The notes under the pieces: generated by a model
What the model was told of the DNA's origin: nothing
Seen by the model: the letters and a program-made list of their open reading frames with translations, nothing else
Database searches by the model: none
Shown: positions 23,018 through 35,185 of the stretch, one piece after another
How the letters are laid out: each line of letters opens with the position of its first letter
Position numbering within the stretch: position 1 is the first letter of the stretch
Origin: Labia minor
Lineage: Eukaryota; Arthropoda; Insecta; Dermaptera; Spongiphoridae
DNA length: 64,000 bases
Direction of reading: 5' to 3'
Assembly (NCBI GenBank): GCA_963082975.1
Contig: OY720346.1
Location: forward strand, 41,939,787-42,003,786
Translations under genes and position numbers: made by a program

Positions 23018-24343
23018 AATTTGAATTTATTTATTAATATTTTGTTCAATCTATCAATTAATTAAAGTATTTAATTTAAAAAAACAACTTTATTTGAATA
23101 TATATTTAGTATCTTTATTTTATTTTATTTATTTATTCTTTATCTATTCGTATAGGATTCCGCCTCCCTTCATGTATATATATTGTTATTGCTGGATTAT
23201 CTAATGAATTCCTGAATAAATGTGAGGGTTATTGAAATTTCTAAGCAGCAATGCGTCCGATAGATAAATAGGGAGTGCATTTTCGGCAACATTGAATCCT
23301 TCTCTTTTCTCTCTCTCTATCCATCTCCCTCCCTTTTTCTCGTTATGTTAATCCTGGAGAAAATGTTCCATTTCTCAAGTTATAAAGCCCTTTGGCTAAA
23401 CCAAATTTGTCGACGTAGCGTCCCTTTTCATTTTATACCCAGTGACCTCTTTAAAATTAACTTTAGGCAAACACTTTCTTAATGGCATTGGGGAGGAGAT
23501 AAAAAAAACTCATCTTAATCTAAAGAATATATAAATAAATATTAGAGGTTATTATGATAATTTTTGGGTAAGGGATAAATTATCTCGAAGGTGAAAACTA
23601 TTAAAGGGTTGCTACCCAAAAAAATCATGTCTTGATTCTTTTTCTTTATTTTCTACAATTGTACATACATGTTTTGGGGATTGCATCACCTTTTCATTCA
23701 TTTCCATAGCAACGACTTTCGTATAGTACTAGCAACATTATATGTAAGTGAAGGAGATTAGGAGATAGGAATCGAATGGAAGTGGCTCAGTATAGGAACG
23801 GTTGGAGAAAGGTGATTGCTAAATTCGAGAACGTTTTTTTTTGTTGTAGTTCAGTAACGTTACAGATAATTATTATTATTATTTTTATTATTATATATGT
23901 ATTTGATAATAAAGCTACAATATATTTATGATTTTATTAATACTAGCTGAATTATTATCATATTTAGAATTTATTTTTTCTTCTTGTATAATGTTTTAAA
24001 GAGAAGTTAACCTCAAAATCTGATATTAGGATTTTCGAAAATAAACTAAGGTAAAATATATATTGGGACATGGTGGAGGAGGAGGGGGAATGTGAAGTAA
24101 AATTTTATTCATATATATTTACAAATTTTACTATACCTATATATAATGTACATTATTATTATATTTGAATATCTTATGGAAGTATTTTAATTATTTATTT
24201 CCACCAATGATATATAAAAATGAAGTGTAGTTAAATTAGAATTTGCGGTGCCGGTGAGGTGCAATTGTTTAATATTAGTTCGGTGTCCGCGCTTCCCAAT
24301 TTCCCCATTTTGGGTTTGCATGCATTCGATTGCCCTCTTTTAG
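23018..24343. other. Intronic sequence before exon 24344
   Basis: The part at 23155-23860 is less AT-rich than its surroundings (AGGATTCCGCCTCCCTTCAT, GTCGACGTAGCGTCCC) and has no repeat partner in the window. It might hold conserved regulatory sequence. The rest is AT-rich and unremarkable. Confidence 0.35.
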
Positions 24344-24577
24344 AGAAAACATCGATCACCGGAAGCGGGAACGGCGTGGGCGGTGTATCCAGGAATGGCT
24401 CCAAGGTTTTGCTCATCGTCGACGATCAGAACAAGCTTGGCGACTTGTCAGCGGCCTCGAAACGTGGCGATGCATCGTCCTCGGCATCAGCGTCGGCGTC
24501 GGCTGCATCCGCTGCCGCCGGCACTGGACTTGAACGATTCACACCGCCCCCGGACCCTCAGGGCACTACAGGCAAAG
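24344..24577 (+). CDS. DIP/lachesin-like protein, Gly/Ser/Ala-rich exon
   Basis: The acceptor is a pyrimidine tract plus TTTTAG at 24332-24343; the donor is AAAG/GTACTC at 24578. Phase 1 at both ends joins it in frame with the neighbouring exons. It encodes a low-complexity stalk: TSITGSGNGVGGVSRNGSK, then VLLIVDDQNKLGDLSAASK, a Ser/Ala run of about 18 residues, then LERFTPPPDPQGTTGK. GC content is far higher than in the flanking intron. The stalk tethers the Ig domains to the membrane anchor. Reading on past the donor adds TRSLPS and a stop at 24598-24600, so intron retention would give a protein without the hydrophobic tail. The open frame extends upstream to 24259, but the splice phase supports 24344. 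Confidence 0.85.
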
Positions 24578-24928
24578 GTACTCGATCGCTACCCTCTTAG
24601 GATAGATGTCCAGGCATCCTTCCGTTCACGATCATTTGCATGCCACCAGCAACACTTGATTTTATTTTAGTCTTTATTATTTTGCACCATCAAAATTGCA
24701 CCTCACACAAGGCACATTACAAACAACAACCACCACCAAAAAATAAATAAAAATAAATAAATAAAAGTTAATAAAAATCCATTCTCATACTCTTTCGAAA
24801 ACCAGCCTATCCCTCTCTCTCTCTTTCTTTCTCGGAATTTTAGTAGTTTTAAATGCATGTATACTAACAAAATATATAATAACAATAATAATAAATAATT
24901 AAATAAAAAATTCATACAATTTTAGAAC
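24578..24928. other. Intron start
   Basis: AT-rich intron sequence with an imperfect (TC)n patch near 24811-24831. Nothing else recognised. Confidence 0.4.
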
Positions 24929-25469
24929 AAATTTAGGTAATTGTTTACAAACCCGGAAGCTTCAGGGATTTGGATAAAACTTTACCAGTGGATTCCTTCT
25001 TTAATTCCAAAAAATTTCCTTATGGAATATTTCTCGGTAGTTTTGAGTTTACGAGATAAAAATGATTAAAGTTTGACAGATAAACTAGTTATGAACGTCC
25101 AAATGAGCAGCAATATAGTAATGTTTTATTGAATAATTCACTAATTATTCACTTTTTCGCTAATTTTTTGTTTTATAAAAATAAAAAATTAATAAATTAA
25201 ATAATCTCCCTATATCCAAACCAAACTGAACAAAAACATGAAAATTAGTGAAGCCCTCTTCTGGCCAAATGAATCAACCATAAATATGGTAGATAAATTG
25301 AATGTCAATACATTTATATGTAAATTTTAATAATTTTTATCTCGTAAACTAGAAGCGACCGAGAATATTGCATAAGGAAAGATTCTCTCGAATTAAAAAA
25401 GGAATCCACTGGTAAAGTTTTATCTAAATACCTGAATCTTCCGGATTTGTAAACAATTACCAAAATTTG
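24929..25469. mobile_element. Foldback element, about 150-bp arms
   Basis: The left arm (GGTAATTGTTTACAAA, GATAAAACTTTACCAGTGG, GAGTTTACGAGATAAAAA) is the reverse complement of the right arm ending near 25469. A second, interrupted copy is at 29258-30590 and an arm at 13235-13330. The centre holds CCATAAATATGGTAG and no ORF. Family unnamed. Confidence 0.8.
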
Positions 25470-25903
25470 TTTTTATCATCTTGTTCTCTCAAAAATTATT
25501 ATTATTATTATTATTATTTATAAGTACAAAATTCAAGATTAAATCTTAACCAAGGAATGTTTGAACCCTTTTAGATGATATTCATTTACTAATCTACCTA
25601 TTAAATATATTTATAAATTAAATTATTATTAATTCACTAAAAATTTATAAATAAAAGTGATTTAAAATGTATCGATTTAAATTCTACAGAAAAATAATTT
25701 TTAATAATTTATTCAATTTTTTTTTATTTCTTTAAAAAGTAAATAAATAAATGATACTATTTAATTGACTTTTTATGCATAAATATAATATCAAAATATT
25801 TATATCACAAATGGAAGAAAGTGTTATAAAATTCTATAATGGAAAAACAAAACATCAATATTTTACTTCATTTAGTGGTTGTTCATAATAAATTTTAAAT
25901 GTA

Positions 25904-26190
25904 AAAAAACCTCTGACTTTTGTACGTCCAACTCAAGGACAACGCCTATCAAGTCGGTTATATCAACTAGGTGTCCTATGATCAGTAGAATGGGTCCTAT
26001 CAACCTTTTCCTTGATTTTCTTGATCGGAGGCGATACTTTTTATCAAGTAGCTTACCAATGTTGATCCCGGAGGCTGGGTTGACTCCGTCCCATAGACCC
26101 CAGCTAGAGAAATTCCCTTGCCAGGCCCGGGACTTGAACCCGGGAGCACGAGAGGTGAGTCAGCGACGCTAGCCATCACAGCCTGTGGCG
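25904..26190 (-). mobile_element. tRNA-derived SINE, family 1, best copy
   Basis: On the minus strand the head (26190 downward) begins GGCGCCACAGGCTGTGATGG and carries a near-perfect B box within CCCGGGTTCAAGTCCCGGG (about 26118-26136). The tRNA-unrelated body ends in CAGAGGTTTTTTT. This is the layout of a Pol III-transcribed SINE. The palindromic sequence around the B box is typical of a tRNA TpsiC arm. Copies at 3425 and 10965 share the body. Confidence 0.82.
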
Positions 26191-27059
26191 CCTAATTTTA
26201 AATGTATCATAAGGAAATTTATAATTATTTTTATTATTATTATTATTATTAATATTTTTCAAAATATAATTCTATAACAACTTATATATTGTATTTCTGA
26301 TATAGAATAACTATAAAAATTCCATATTTAGATGAACATTTATTTTTTTTTACGAAATTAAAAAACTTAAAAAGAGATAGAATTTAACAGACTTTAAATT
26401 GAAATTTAACAGACTTTAAATTGAAATTTGACGTATTATGATATAATTATGATTTAATATTAATGAATTCCCAATTTTTTAAAATAAAACTATATTATAC
26501 TAATTATAATAAACTTGTTAATTTAAAATTATTAATTATTTTTTAGACACTTTTCCCCTTATTTCCAGTTTTTGTTTGTTTTTTTTTGATTTTGTGAAAA
26601 AAATTTAAATTTCTATTAAATGTCCCTTGTAATTAAATCATATAAAGGTTTTTTTTAAACACATGAATATATACATATATATAAAAAAATATAAGATTAT
26701 GATAAAGAAATATTTTGGAATTTTTTTTTATGTTTCATATGTAGAATGATTATTACTAGTTTGGGTTGGGGCTTTTGATGGCCAATGCCCACCCACCTAA
26801 CAGTAATTTAGATTAGAACTGATAAGTAAATTACATTAATTTATTAATCATAAATTCATGTAAATTATGTTAAAAATATTATTTCTAAATCAATTTTTTG
26901 TTATCTTTCATCCATAGATATTCATCTGCATTATTTTTTTTTTATTTTGGAAATATCTTGTATAGTCTGTTCTTTATACTTCTTTTCAAAACTACCCAAT
27001 TATTTAAATTTCCTATATTTCATCAATTAATGGAAATGATCAATTTTACTATATTAATA
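26191..27059. other. AT-rich intronic sequence
   Basis: A 24-bp unit (AACAGACTTTAAATTGAAATTT) is tandemly duplicated near 26387-26430. A (TTA)n run lies near 26231-26252. No exon. Confidence 0.4.
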
Positions 27060-27828
27060 CAGGGTGGGGCAGAAAAACCTATCTGATTTCAAAACTTTAT
27101 AAAATTAAAACCACTCAGCTTGTCAAAAAATTTCTTTTATTAAAATATCGCAAATTTTATGCCATTATTTCCCTTCGTAAAGCAAGAAGGGTCCTTGGTC
27201 GATGCTGGTAAACCTTCGATTTGAGTTAACCCCAAAGGAAGAAGTCACATGGAGTGAGATCCGGTGAGCGCGGCTGCCAGCACGATCACCTACTTAGAGA
27301 AATGAGGCGACTTGGAAACATTTCCCTGAGAATGTCCATTGATCGTCGCTATGTGTGGGCGGTTGCACCATCCTGTTGAAACCACACATTTTCCACTCCA
27401 TTTTCTTCTATTTTGGGTCGAAGAAAATTTTCCAGCATGAAACAATAGCGCTCTCTGTTGACCGTTACGGTTTGCCCATTTTCTTCAAAAAAGTAAGGCT
27501 CCCAGACGCCTAGGCGAGAAAGAGCACACCACACAGTCACTTTTGGGCTATGGAGGGGTTCCTGATGGATTTCCCGAGGATTTTCGTCACTCCAATATCG
27601 AAACTTCTGCCTGTGGAAATGACGGTGAAAGTCTTGGAAAGCTACCGCGAGCGCCTAAATCAGTGTACCCGCTCCCAAGGACGACATTTGAGTGATGTGC
27701 TTTTCAAAACTTAAATTTAATAATGGCATAAAATTTGCGATATGTTAATAAAATAAATTTTTTGACAAGCTGAGTGGTTTTAATTTTATAACGTTTTGAA
27801 ATCTGATAGGTTTTTCTGCCCCACCCTG
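27060..27828 (-). mobile_element. Tc1/mariner-superfamily element with 110-bp TIRs, defective
   Basis: 769 bp flanked by TA (27058-27059, 27829-27830). The ends CAGGGTGGGGCAGAAAAACC are inverted repeats of about 110 bp with few mismatches. The minus strand encodes part of a DDE transposase: NFRYWSDENPREI-like text, then TVWCALSRLGVWEPYFFEE and VWFQQDGATAHT with the second catalytic Asp. A stop follows, then frame-shifted remnants of SPDLTPCDFFLWG with the third Asp and of QHRPRTLLALR. The N-terminus with the DNA-binding domain and first catalytic Asp is missing. It sits 168 bp upstream of the terminal DIP exon, so it is tolerated within the last intron. Confidence 0.9.
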
Positions 27829-27996
27829 TATGAAATTTTAATTTTAATTTAGTATCATTAGATAAGATTAACAATACAATAGAAAAGATTGGATAGAATA
27901 ATTTATAATATATATATATATCATAAGTATTAATGTTTATTCTAATTATTATTCTAATTATTAATTTTTTGGTATATTTGTTTGATTTATTTTTAG

Positions 27997-28076
27997 GATG
28001 TCCTCGAGCAGCTGTACGATGGGCAACTCCTCGACTCTTACTTGCAAGTGTCATCTTAGTGCTAAATGGACACTGA
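27997..28076 (+). CDS. DIP/lachesin-like protein, terminal exon with GPI-type tail
   Basis: The acceptor TTTATTTTTAG precedes 27997 and phase 1 joins exactly with the 24577 donor (G+GA gives Gly). The product ends GCPRAAVRWATPRLLLASV then ILVLNGH and TGA at 28074-28076. The short terminal hydrophobic run without following basic residues is what a GPI-attachment signal looks like, in line with DIPs being GPI-anchored. The 3' UTR follows with A-rich and (ACA)n text, and several AATAAA hexamers from about 28309 on. No downstream coding exon is seen. Confidence 0.88.
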
Positions 28077-29257
28077 AAATATACATCATTTAGAATTATA
28101 AACACAACTACAACTACAACAACAACAACAGCTCTCTTTCGCGTCATCATCTCCCATTCAAATATTCGTGCCCCCCCCCCCCCCAAACCTCTTTCTCTCT
28201 CTCTCTCTCTCTCTTCTCTTTCTCTCTTTATCTCACTTTCTTGGCCTCGATGTGTTATTTAGTCATTGAAAAAGATAATGGAAACAAACAAAATAATATA
28301 TGTAATTATAAATAAATTTTAAAAGTAACATTTCAAAAATGTGACTTTATCACTTTTTAATAAATATAATTATCATTAATATTATTATTATTACTTTTAT
28401 TATTATATTATATTAATTTTTTTTTAATAAGAGTTTTAATGAAAATAAAAGATAAACAAGAAGTAACCAACAACGCTCCTTTCTTCTATTTCTGTATGTT
28501 ACATCTGTCGATTTTAATATGATATTTAAAGACTTACGCTTAAAAAAAAAGTGAATCGTGACGTCGTTAGAATTGCAAACATGAACCTAGAATTGTATAC
28601 AAAAATAAAAATAAATAAATGAATGAAAATATTAAAATAAAATACAATGAATCCTAAATGTCAAAAAACAAAAAAACAAAAAAAAAAAAAATAAATAAAT
28701 AAAAATATGTATAACCCATCACAGTTTTTGCTCATTGCTTTCTTTGAAATGAAAATAAAATAAAAAAATCAAATTAGGGTGTTTCAAAAATTGATATTAA
28801 TATTAAATGTAAATGAAATTATTTGAATGACATAAAAAAACAAATTATCTATAAATATTTATGAAATTCTTCTATTTTTTTCATATTTATTAAATTTATG
28901 TGTTTTATAAAAAGAATGAAAAAATGATAATAAGATTGTTTTATTAAATCTAAATAAATAAAGCCTTAAAACATTTTTTGTATTTCCAAAAAAAAAAAAA
29001 ATAAATAAATAAAATACAGTATTAGAATACATAAATGTAAAAACTTATATGTTCCAAATTTATAAACTAAAAAATAAATAATTAAAATAAATATATGATT
29101 GTTTTTTAAAACATTTGTAATCATTATGAAAATAAAATATTTAAAACCTGCAAATATTTATGGACTTGAAATTTAAAATAACAAAAACATTTATATTAAT
29201 AAATTATAACACATACATATATAGTGTCTGGAAAATTAATAATAGAAATTGTATATA
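28077..29257 (+). other. Probable 3' UTR and downstream region of the DIP-like gene
   Basis: Contains (CAA)n near 28107-28131, a C-run near 28171-28184, (CT)n at 28190-28213 and many AATAAA-type hexamers (first near 28309). Where transcription ends cannot be decided from sequence alone. Confidence 0.45.
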
Positions 29258-30590
29258 TGTATGATGAATTTTGATAAAACTTTACCAGTAGTTTCCATTT
29301 TGATTCCAAACAAACTTTCCTCAAGAAGTTTACAAAATAAAAAAAATCGGGAGTGTCCTCCCCTAGACTTTCCCGCATATAAATAGGTATAAAGAGTTGT
29401 GAATGAATATTTAGAATGTGTAAACTTGGTATTGATTAAGAGCCAGTTCGTGTTAGTTTATTGATGTCAAATTTGATATTTGGTAACATTTATATATATA
29501 TATATATAGAATAAAGTGCTACTTCCGGTTAACTGATATTTTAAATGTAAATAAACAAACTAATTAATTTAAATTATAAAGTAAAATGGTTTAACACTAT
29601 TATATATATTTATAATTTACACCTAACACTACTTGTATAGGTAAAATGTCACTTCCGGTAGTCAGATCGTATCTGAGTTTTTTTCATATTTTTAAATCCA
29701 TATACAAAATATGAAGCAAATATCTCGAAGCAAACTGGTACTTTGCTTGAAAGGTAAACGCAACCAGTGTAGGTAAAGTATCACTTCCGGTTAACCAATT
29801 TTGACGAAATTTTGATAGAAATCTACAAACTGTGAATAATACCAAATGAATAGTACCAAATTTCGAAGTCCTAGCATGATTAGTTTCTGAGTAAATTCGC
29901 TCACTGACAAACATTACATACATCTATACATCCATACATACATACACACACACACAGACATAATTCGAAAAATGGTATTTTCCGACTCAGGGAGGTCTAA
30001 AACGTCAAGATCTATCGAAATCTCGAAGTCGAAATTTTTGACGATTCCAATACTTCCCTTATACGAAGTATGCGGGAAAGTAATTATTAAAGTTTGCATA
30101 TAAACTAGTTATGAATGAGCAGCCATTTAATAATTTTGTATTGACTAATACCCTAATTATTAACTTATTCACTTATTTTTGGTTTTTATAAGTTCGGTTT
30201 GGATATAGGATAATTATTAAATTAATTAATTTTTTTAATCTTCTTATATCCAAACTGAACTTATAAAAACCGAAAATTAGTAGAACTATCTGGTGGTGAA
30301 ATAATAAAACATGGTAGCTAAATAAAAAATCAATAAATTATATAATTTTCCTATATCCAAACCGAACTGAACAAAAGCCTGAAAATTAGTGAAGCCCTCT
30401 TTTGGACAAATGAATAAACCATAAATATGGTAGCAAAATTGTAAATATGCAAATATGCTAATATGCAATATTTAATAATTTTTATCTCGTAAATTAGAGG
30501 CGACCGAGAAATATTGCATAAGGAAAGTTTCTTGGAATTAAAAAAGGAATCTACTGGTAAAGTTTTATCAAAATCCATCATACATAAATA
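29258..30590. mobile_element. Foldback element split by HINE3
   Basis: The left arm 29258-29344 (GATAAAACTTTACCAGTAG) and right portion 30083-30590 (ending in the reverse complement, CTACTGGTAAAGTTTTATC) match the intact foldback at 24929-25469, including CCATAAATATGGTAG in the centre. The interruption at 29345-30082 is a helentron-like element, giving a natural filled site. Confidence 0.8.
29345..30082 (-). mobile_element. HINE3, complete non-autonomous helentron-like element
   Basis: On the minus strand it starts TTACTTTCCCGCATACTTCG near 30082 and has an internal (TG)n/(TATG)n tract at 29932-29957. It ends with GCGGGAAAGT and the hairpin GGGAGGACACTCCC near 29349-29362. Subterminal inverted repeats are ACTTTCCCGC/GCGGGAAAGT. 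The block before the microsatellite (TTCGA.TTCGAGATTTCGAT, GGAAAATACCATTTTTCG) is alignable with the equivalent block of HINE1, so the families share ancestry. Confidence 0.82.
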
Positions 30591-31151
30591 TAAGTATACA
30601 TTTACCGAAATTTTTATCTTTGTTTAATTAAAAAACTAAGACAAATATTATAATATATTGGTATGTTTTAGAATATTTTGTTTTTATCGTATAGATTTAA
30701 AAATATTTGTAAAATGTTTATTTAATATTATTATTGTTATTATTTTTTCAATTTTTATATACTATTCAATGAAAATACTAAAAAGTTATAAATTATATCA
30801 AACTTTTCTTATATTTTAAAATTTCTTAAATAAAACAAAAAAAAATGTATAAAATCACAAATTTTGAAACGCCTTAAAATGATTGAACGAATTTCGAGCT
30901 CAAAAACAAATTGGTCCAAATAAAAATAAAAAGAAAAATATAAAATTCATTTTGAGCGAAAATAATGTGTAGGAATGTTTTGAAACTACAAAAAAAACAC
31001 CGGCTTTACAATCATTGTATTAAATGAATAAAGAATAAAAGACTATGACAACCTGACATCAATTATATAAAATTATTCAAAATATTACCATTATTGTATA
31101 AAAAAAATAAATTAAAAAAACCTTTTGTATATAATATAAATAAATAAATAA

Positions 31152-31187
<36 letters not shown>

Positions 31188-31956
31188 CATAGATATTAGA
31201 TAGTTTAATTCTTATTAGATAGATAGGGCTATTAAATAAACAACGCTATATTGATTTAATGGCAAAATTTGTATTATTTTTAAAATAATCCAGATATTAG
31301 AAATAGATTAAATTTTCAAATTATTATTTTCAATTCATTCTTATTTAATCTAATATCCATATTAATTTGATTTATCTTCACTGTTGAAATTTAAAAATAC
31401 AATACAAGGTGTCATATAATTTTGTATTATAAATTATATATATACATATAATATAATATAAAATTTTAAATAATATATATATTTCCAATATCTGGATTTA
31501 TAAACTATATAAAAATTTATCTGAATCTAATTTTAATAACTCAATTTCAAGATAAAGGAAATCTAAGAGAAATATGTGTCCCCTTGGAGAGAAATATTAA
31601 TAAAAAATAAAAAAAATAAAAAAAAAATGTAAAAATTATTAACTTTCAATGTAAAAAACAGACAAAACAAAAGACAACAGTGTGAAGATATATGTTTATA
31701 TCTGAATACATATAAACGAAACCAAACCAAGTGTGTAAATTAAGTGTGTGGATCTGTTTTAATTTAAGATGTATTTTTATTTAAGCTGGACAAAAGAAAA
31801 GACATACAAATAATATATATATATACAAAATTACTTAAAAAAATAAGCAACTTGAAAAACAGCATTGGTGTTAAAAAAAACAAATAAATAAAACAATTGA
31901 TATATATATATATATATATAATATAATAATTATTATTGTAAATAATATTCATACAA

Positions 31957-31988
<32 letters not shown>

Positions 31989-32890
31989 GAATTTTATGGA
32001 CCATGGGTGTCAATTTTAGTCCAATTTAGTTTTAAAAAATAAATAACAAATCTTTTTAATGCTATGATAAAACTAAAACTTTTGTCCATTTTAATATCTA
32101 CTTTAGTTTAATTTTTAATCCAATAAAATAAAATAAGTTTTAAATTATGTCGTAAAAATTATATATATATATATTATAGAAATCTTTATAATGAATGCTT
32201 CATTAATATTTTATTTTCCTTATTAGTTATATACCTAAATAAAACAATATTATGTACTATATGTCGTTTCTGATGAAGATTTTTTTTTAAATAAAATAGG
32301 GAAAAAGAAAATTTGGTTCTTTATAAAAAATTAATTAGTTATCAAATTAATTTTGGAAAATCTCTCTCTTATTTTAATTCTTTTTTTTATTTCTTTCATT
32401 ATCCAAGCTTTCTTTTTTTACATAAACGGAAATATAATATAATACTCTAAAAAGATTATAAAAAAATATTCATTCAATTAATAATATATATTCAAAAATC
32501 AATGTAATTTAAATAATATTTCGAAAAAGCTTTTAAATATAAAATAAATTTGTTTAAATAATTTGTTTTTAGTGTCCATAGGTGAAAGAAAAATGTAATA
32601 ATAATTTCATTTATGATCAAAAATAAGGTGTGAGTGAATATTTGAACATTCATTCAATTAATTTACTTTGAAAAAAAATAAATACCCTAATAAAAAACCA
32701 TGAAATTTATTAATTTGAATTTTTTTAGTCACTTTTTACAAAAAATAACATTAAAAAGATTTGTCAAGAAGAAAATAACTAATGACATAAGAATTGTCAA
32801 CAATTTATTTTATTTTTAAATAATATTGCTATCAAAAAAGTTTTTCTGTTAAAATAATCATTTTTTTTATTCTTTACTCTATTTTCTCAT

Positions 32891-32928
<38 letters not shown>

Positions 32929-33436
32929 ACTTTCTCTCCCTTTCAAGTGCCAAAATTATAATATAATTAAATTTATTAATTAATAAGATATATGAATTTT
33001 CAAAAATAATTCATTTCTTTTAATTATAATTTTATTTATTTAATTTTTTAATTTAATTTATTTTCTTTAATATTTACTATCAAATAACTAATTATAATAA
33101 TAACAAGCAAACAATCTCTTATATAATCCACAACAAATGAAATTAATATATATATCTCTTCTTCCTTCCATAAAAAAATCCCATTTTTTATATATAAATA
33201 AACGAAAAAACTTACTTAAAAATATATACTTTTACTAACGAATGCTGTCTGATTTATTTTAATTATTTTCACAACTGGTTGTTTGTTAGTTCAATGAAAC
33301 AAAAAAATCCATTTCTAACTATAAACCCTCCAGGATATTCTCATACATATTAAAAATAAATAAAAAAAAAAAACAAAAAAAAAAAAACGATAGACAAGTA
33401 CAATTTCATTTTTTTCACAATCTTATCATGCATATT
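30591..33436. other. AT-rich intergenic region
   Basis: Dominated by A/T runs, (AT)n tracts and a (CT)n run at 32897-32922. No gene, RNA or named element recognised. Confidence 0.45.
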
Positions 33437-33696
33437 CAGTGATGTATTGGTAAAATAAGAAGTAAGGGAACGCACAGTGGGAGCAAAAAAGTCCTATTTT
33501 TAGCTAACAATTTTTTTATATACAAGTTTTTATTTTTTCTTATTCTTACTATACAAAATATTAAAGAACACAAAAATATTCTAACAGTAGATTTAAGTGG
33601 GAGTTGTCGGGACATGAAAAAGTAGTGGAACCCATTACGATTCTGAAAAAGGTAAGGGAACCTCGTTCCCCGCGTTCCCCTCCCAATACACCACTG
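33437..33696. mobile_element. hAT-type MITE, best copy
   Basis: 260 bp starting CAGTGATGTATTGG and ending CCAATACACCACTG, with a perfect 8-bp duplication TGCATATT on both sides (33429-33436, 33697-33704). Internal text includes AACAGTAGATTTAAGTGGG and AACCTCGTTCCCCGCGTTCC. The perfect duplication indicates a recent insertion. There is no transposase; the ORFs across it are incidental. Confidence 0.92.
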
Positions 33697-33704
33697 TGCA
33701 TATT

Positions 33705-33885
33705 TGTAATAAAACTTGGATAAGATTGTAAAAAAAATAAATAAAATATGAAACCCATTTTTCTGTATCATATCTTGGTCAAAAAAAATATATTCATATA
33801 TATATACATAAAAATTCATTAATATATTTATTATAATTTAATTATAAAAATTGTATTTATTTATTAAAAATAAATGAAAATATTC

Positions 33886-33919
<34 letters not shown>

Positions 33920-35062
33920 TTTATCCAAATGCTTTTTTAAAATATTTATTTTCAATCTCTTGTCTCTAATTATTTTTATTGTTCTTTACTTATTTTAAAT
34001 ATAAAGGTGGCCACCATCTGTGATCAACTCCATCTCCGCCTTCCTAACTTTAAATCAATTTTTTTATTGTCCTTTGATAATTATAGGAATAATACCTTTA
34101 AATTCAATTTTTATTGGATTATGTGGATTTCTCATAAAATTCTGTTTTCTATCTACATATATTTATAGTTCTTATTAATTCATATTTACATTCATATAAG
34201 CACTAGATTCTGTTACTTGTTTATGAAAAATTATTATTAGATAAATAAAGAAAATTATAATTTTAGATATATATATAATTAATCTACTAATAATATTAAT
34301 AACTTTAAATACAATGCATTTTCTTTCAGTTTTCTATCTTTTTAAAATTTATTTATTTAACTTATTTCTATGATTACTCATTAAAATAATCAATACTTAT
34401 AAAAATTATTAATCTCAATCAATATTCCTTATAACATCAAATTAGTTGAATCCTTTTATATTATCTTAGGAACCTTCAAATTCCTTTCATTCTTTTTAAA
34501 AATTTACTTTAATATCAAAAATCTAAAATATATTTTTTCAATCTTTGTTTAATTTAAAATTATATTAAAAGATTTAAAAGTTTATTCATCTATGTAAAAT
34601 ATCTCTGAAAAATATGGGTATGTAAGGAAAGTGTAAAAATTAGTTCTCGATAAAAATACATGTAGTTGGAGAAATGTGGTTATTGTGAAGAAGAACTTTC
34701 GAGTTTATATTACTAACGAGTTAGATTAGTAAATATGAAAATTAATTAGAAGAAGAATATTTTATAATCGTAAATATTTCTTTAAAGAAATATTTAAACT
34801 TCAGAATTTCCATCAAAACTTCATTGTTTATCTTGAGAGTGATATTCACACAACCTTTATACTATATACTCTCAAATTACACCTAATATATATATATATA
34901 TAATAAAACCCCGCTTAACCCTCTTTTATTTGAATTGTAAAATTCCCCGAAATCGTACGCAGAGTTATCTGGGTTTCTCCTTTCCTGCACTGTTATACAA
35001 TTGTATTTTTACCATTTCAAACATTAGTTGACGTTATTGTAAGTATAAATTTATATAATATA
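33705..35062. other. AT-rich intergenic region
   Basis: A small GC-richer patch GGTGGCCACCATCTGTGATC at about 34006-34050 stands out but has no interpretable context. Otherwise unremarkable. Confidence 0.35.
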
Positions 35063-35185
35063 ACGATTGATAAGATTCTTCAGTTTAGTGGTTAGCACGA
35101 CAGTCTACCACACTGAAAACACGAGTTCAGGCCAAGGGAATTTTCTCTTTAAACTTCAGGGTCTATTCGCAATAATAATAACGAT
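35063..35185 (+). mobile_element. tRNA-derived SINE, family 2, second copy
   Basis: A-box-like TTTAGTGGTTAGCACGAC, then ACCACACTGAAAACACGAG, then B-box-like GAGTTCAGGCC and an (AAT)n tail. It aligns with 6305-6452. Confidence 0.7.

Noticed and set aside
24330-24670. Alternative frames across the 24344-24577 exon
   Set aside because: Only one frame matches the phase-1 junctions and the neighbouring DIP exons.
26105-26170. tRNA gene candidate around the strong B box
   Set aside because: It has no complete cloverleaf and is continuous with a SINE body shared by two other copies.
27704-28186. 160-codon minus-strand ORF overlapping the terminal DIP exon
   Set aside because: It is composed of AT-rich and low-complexity text, transposon TIR and the complement of the DIP exon. 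No family resemblance.
33436-33819. 127-codon minus-strand ORF
   Set aside because: It covers a hAT MITE from end to end and has no coding signature.
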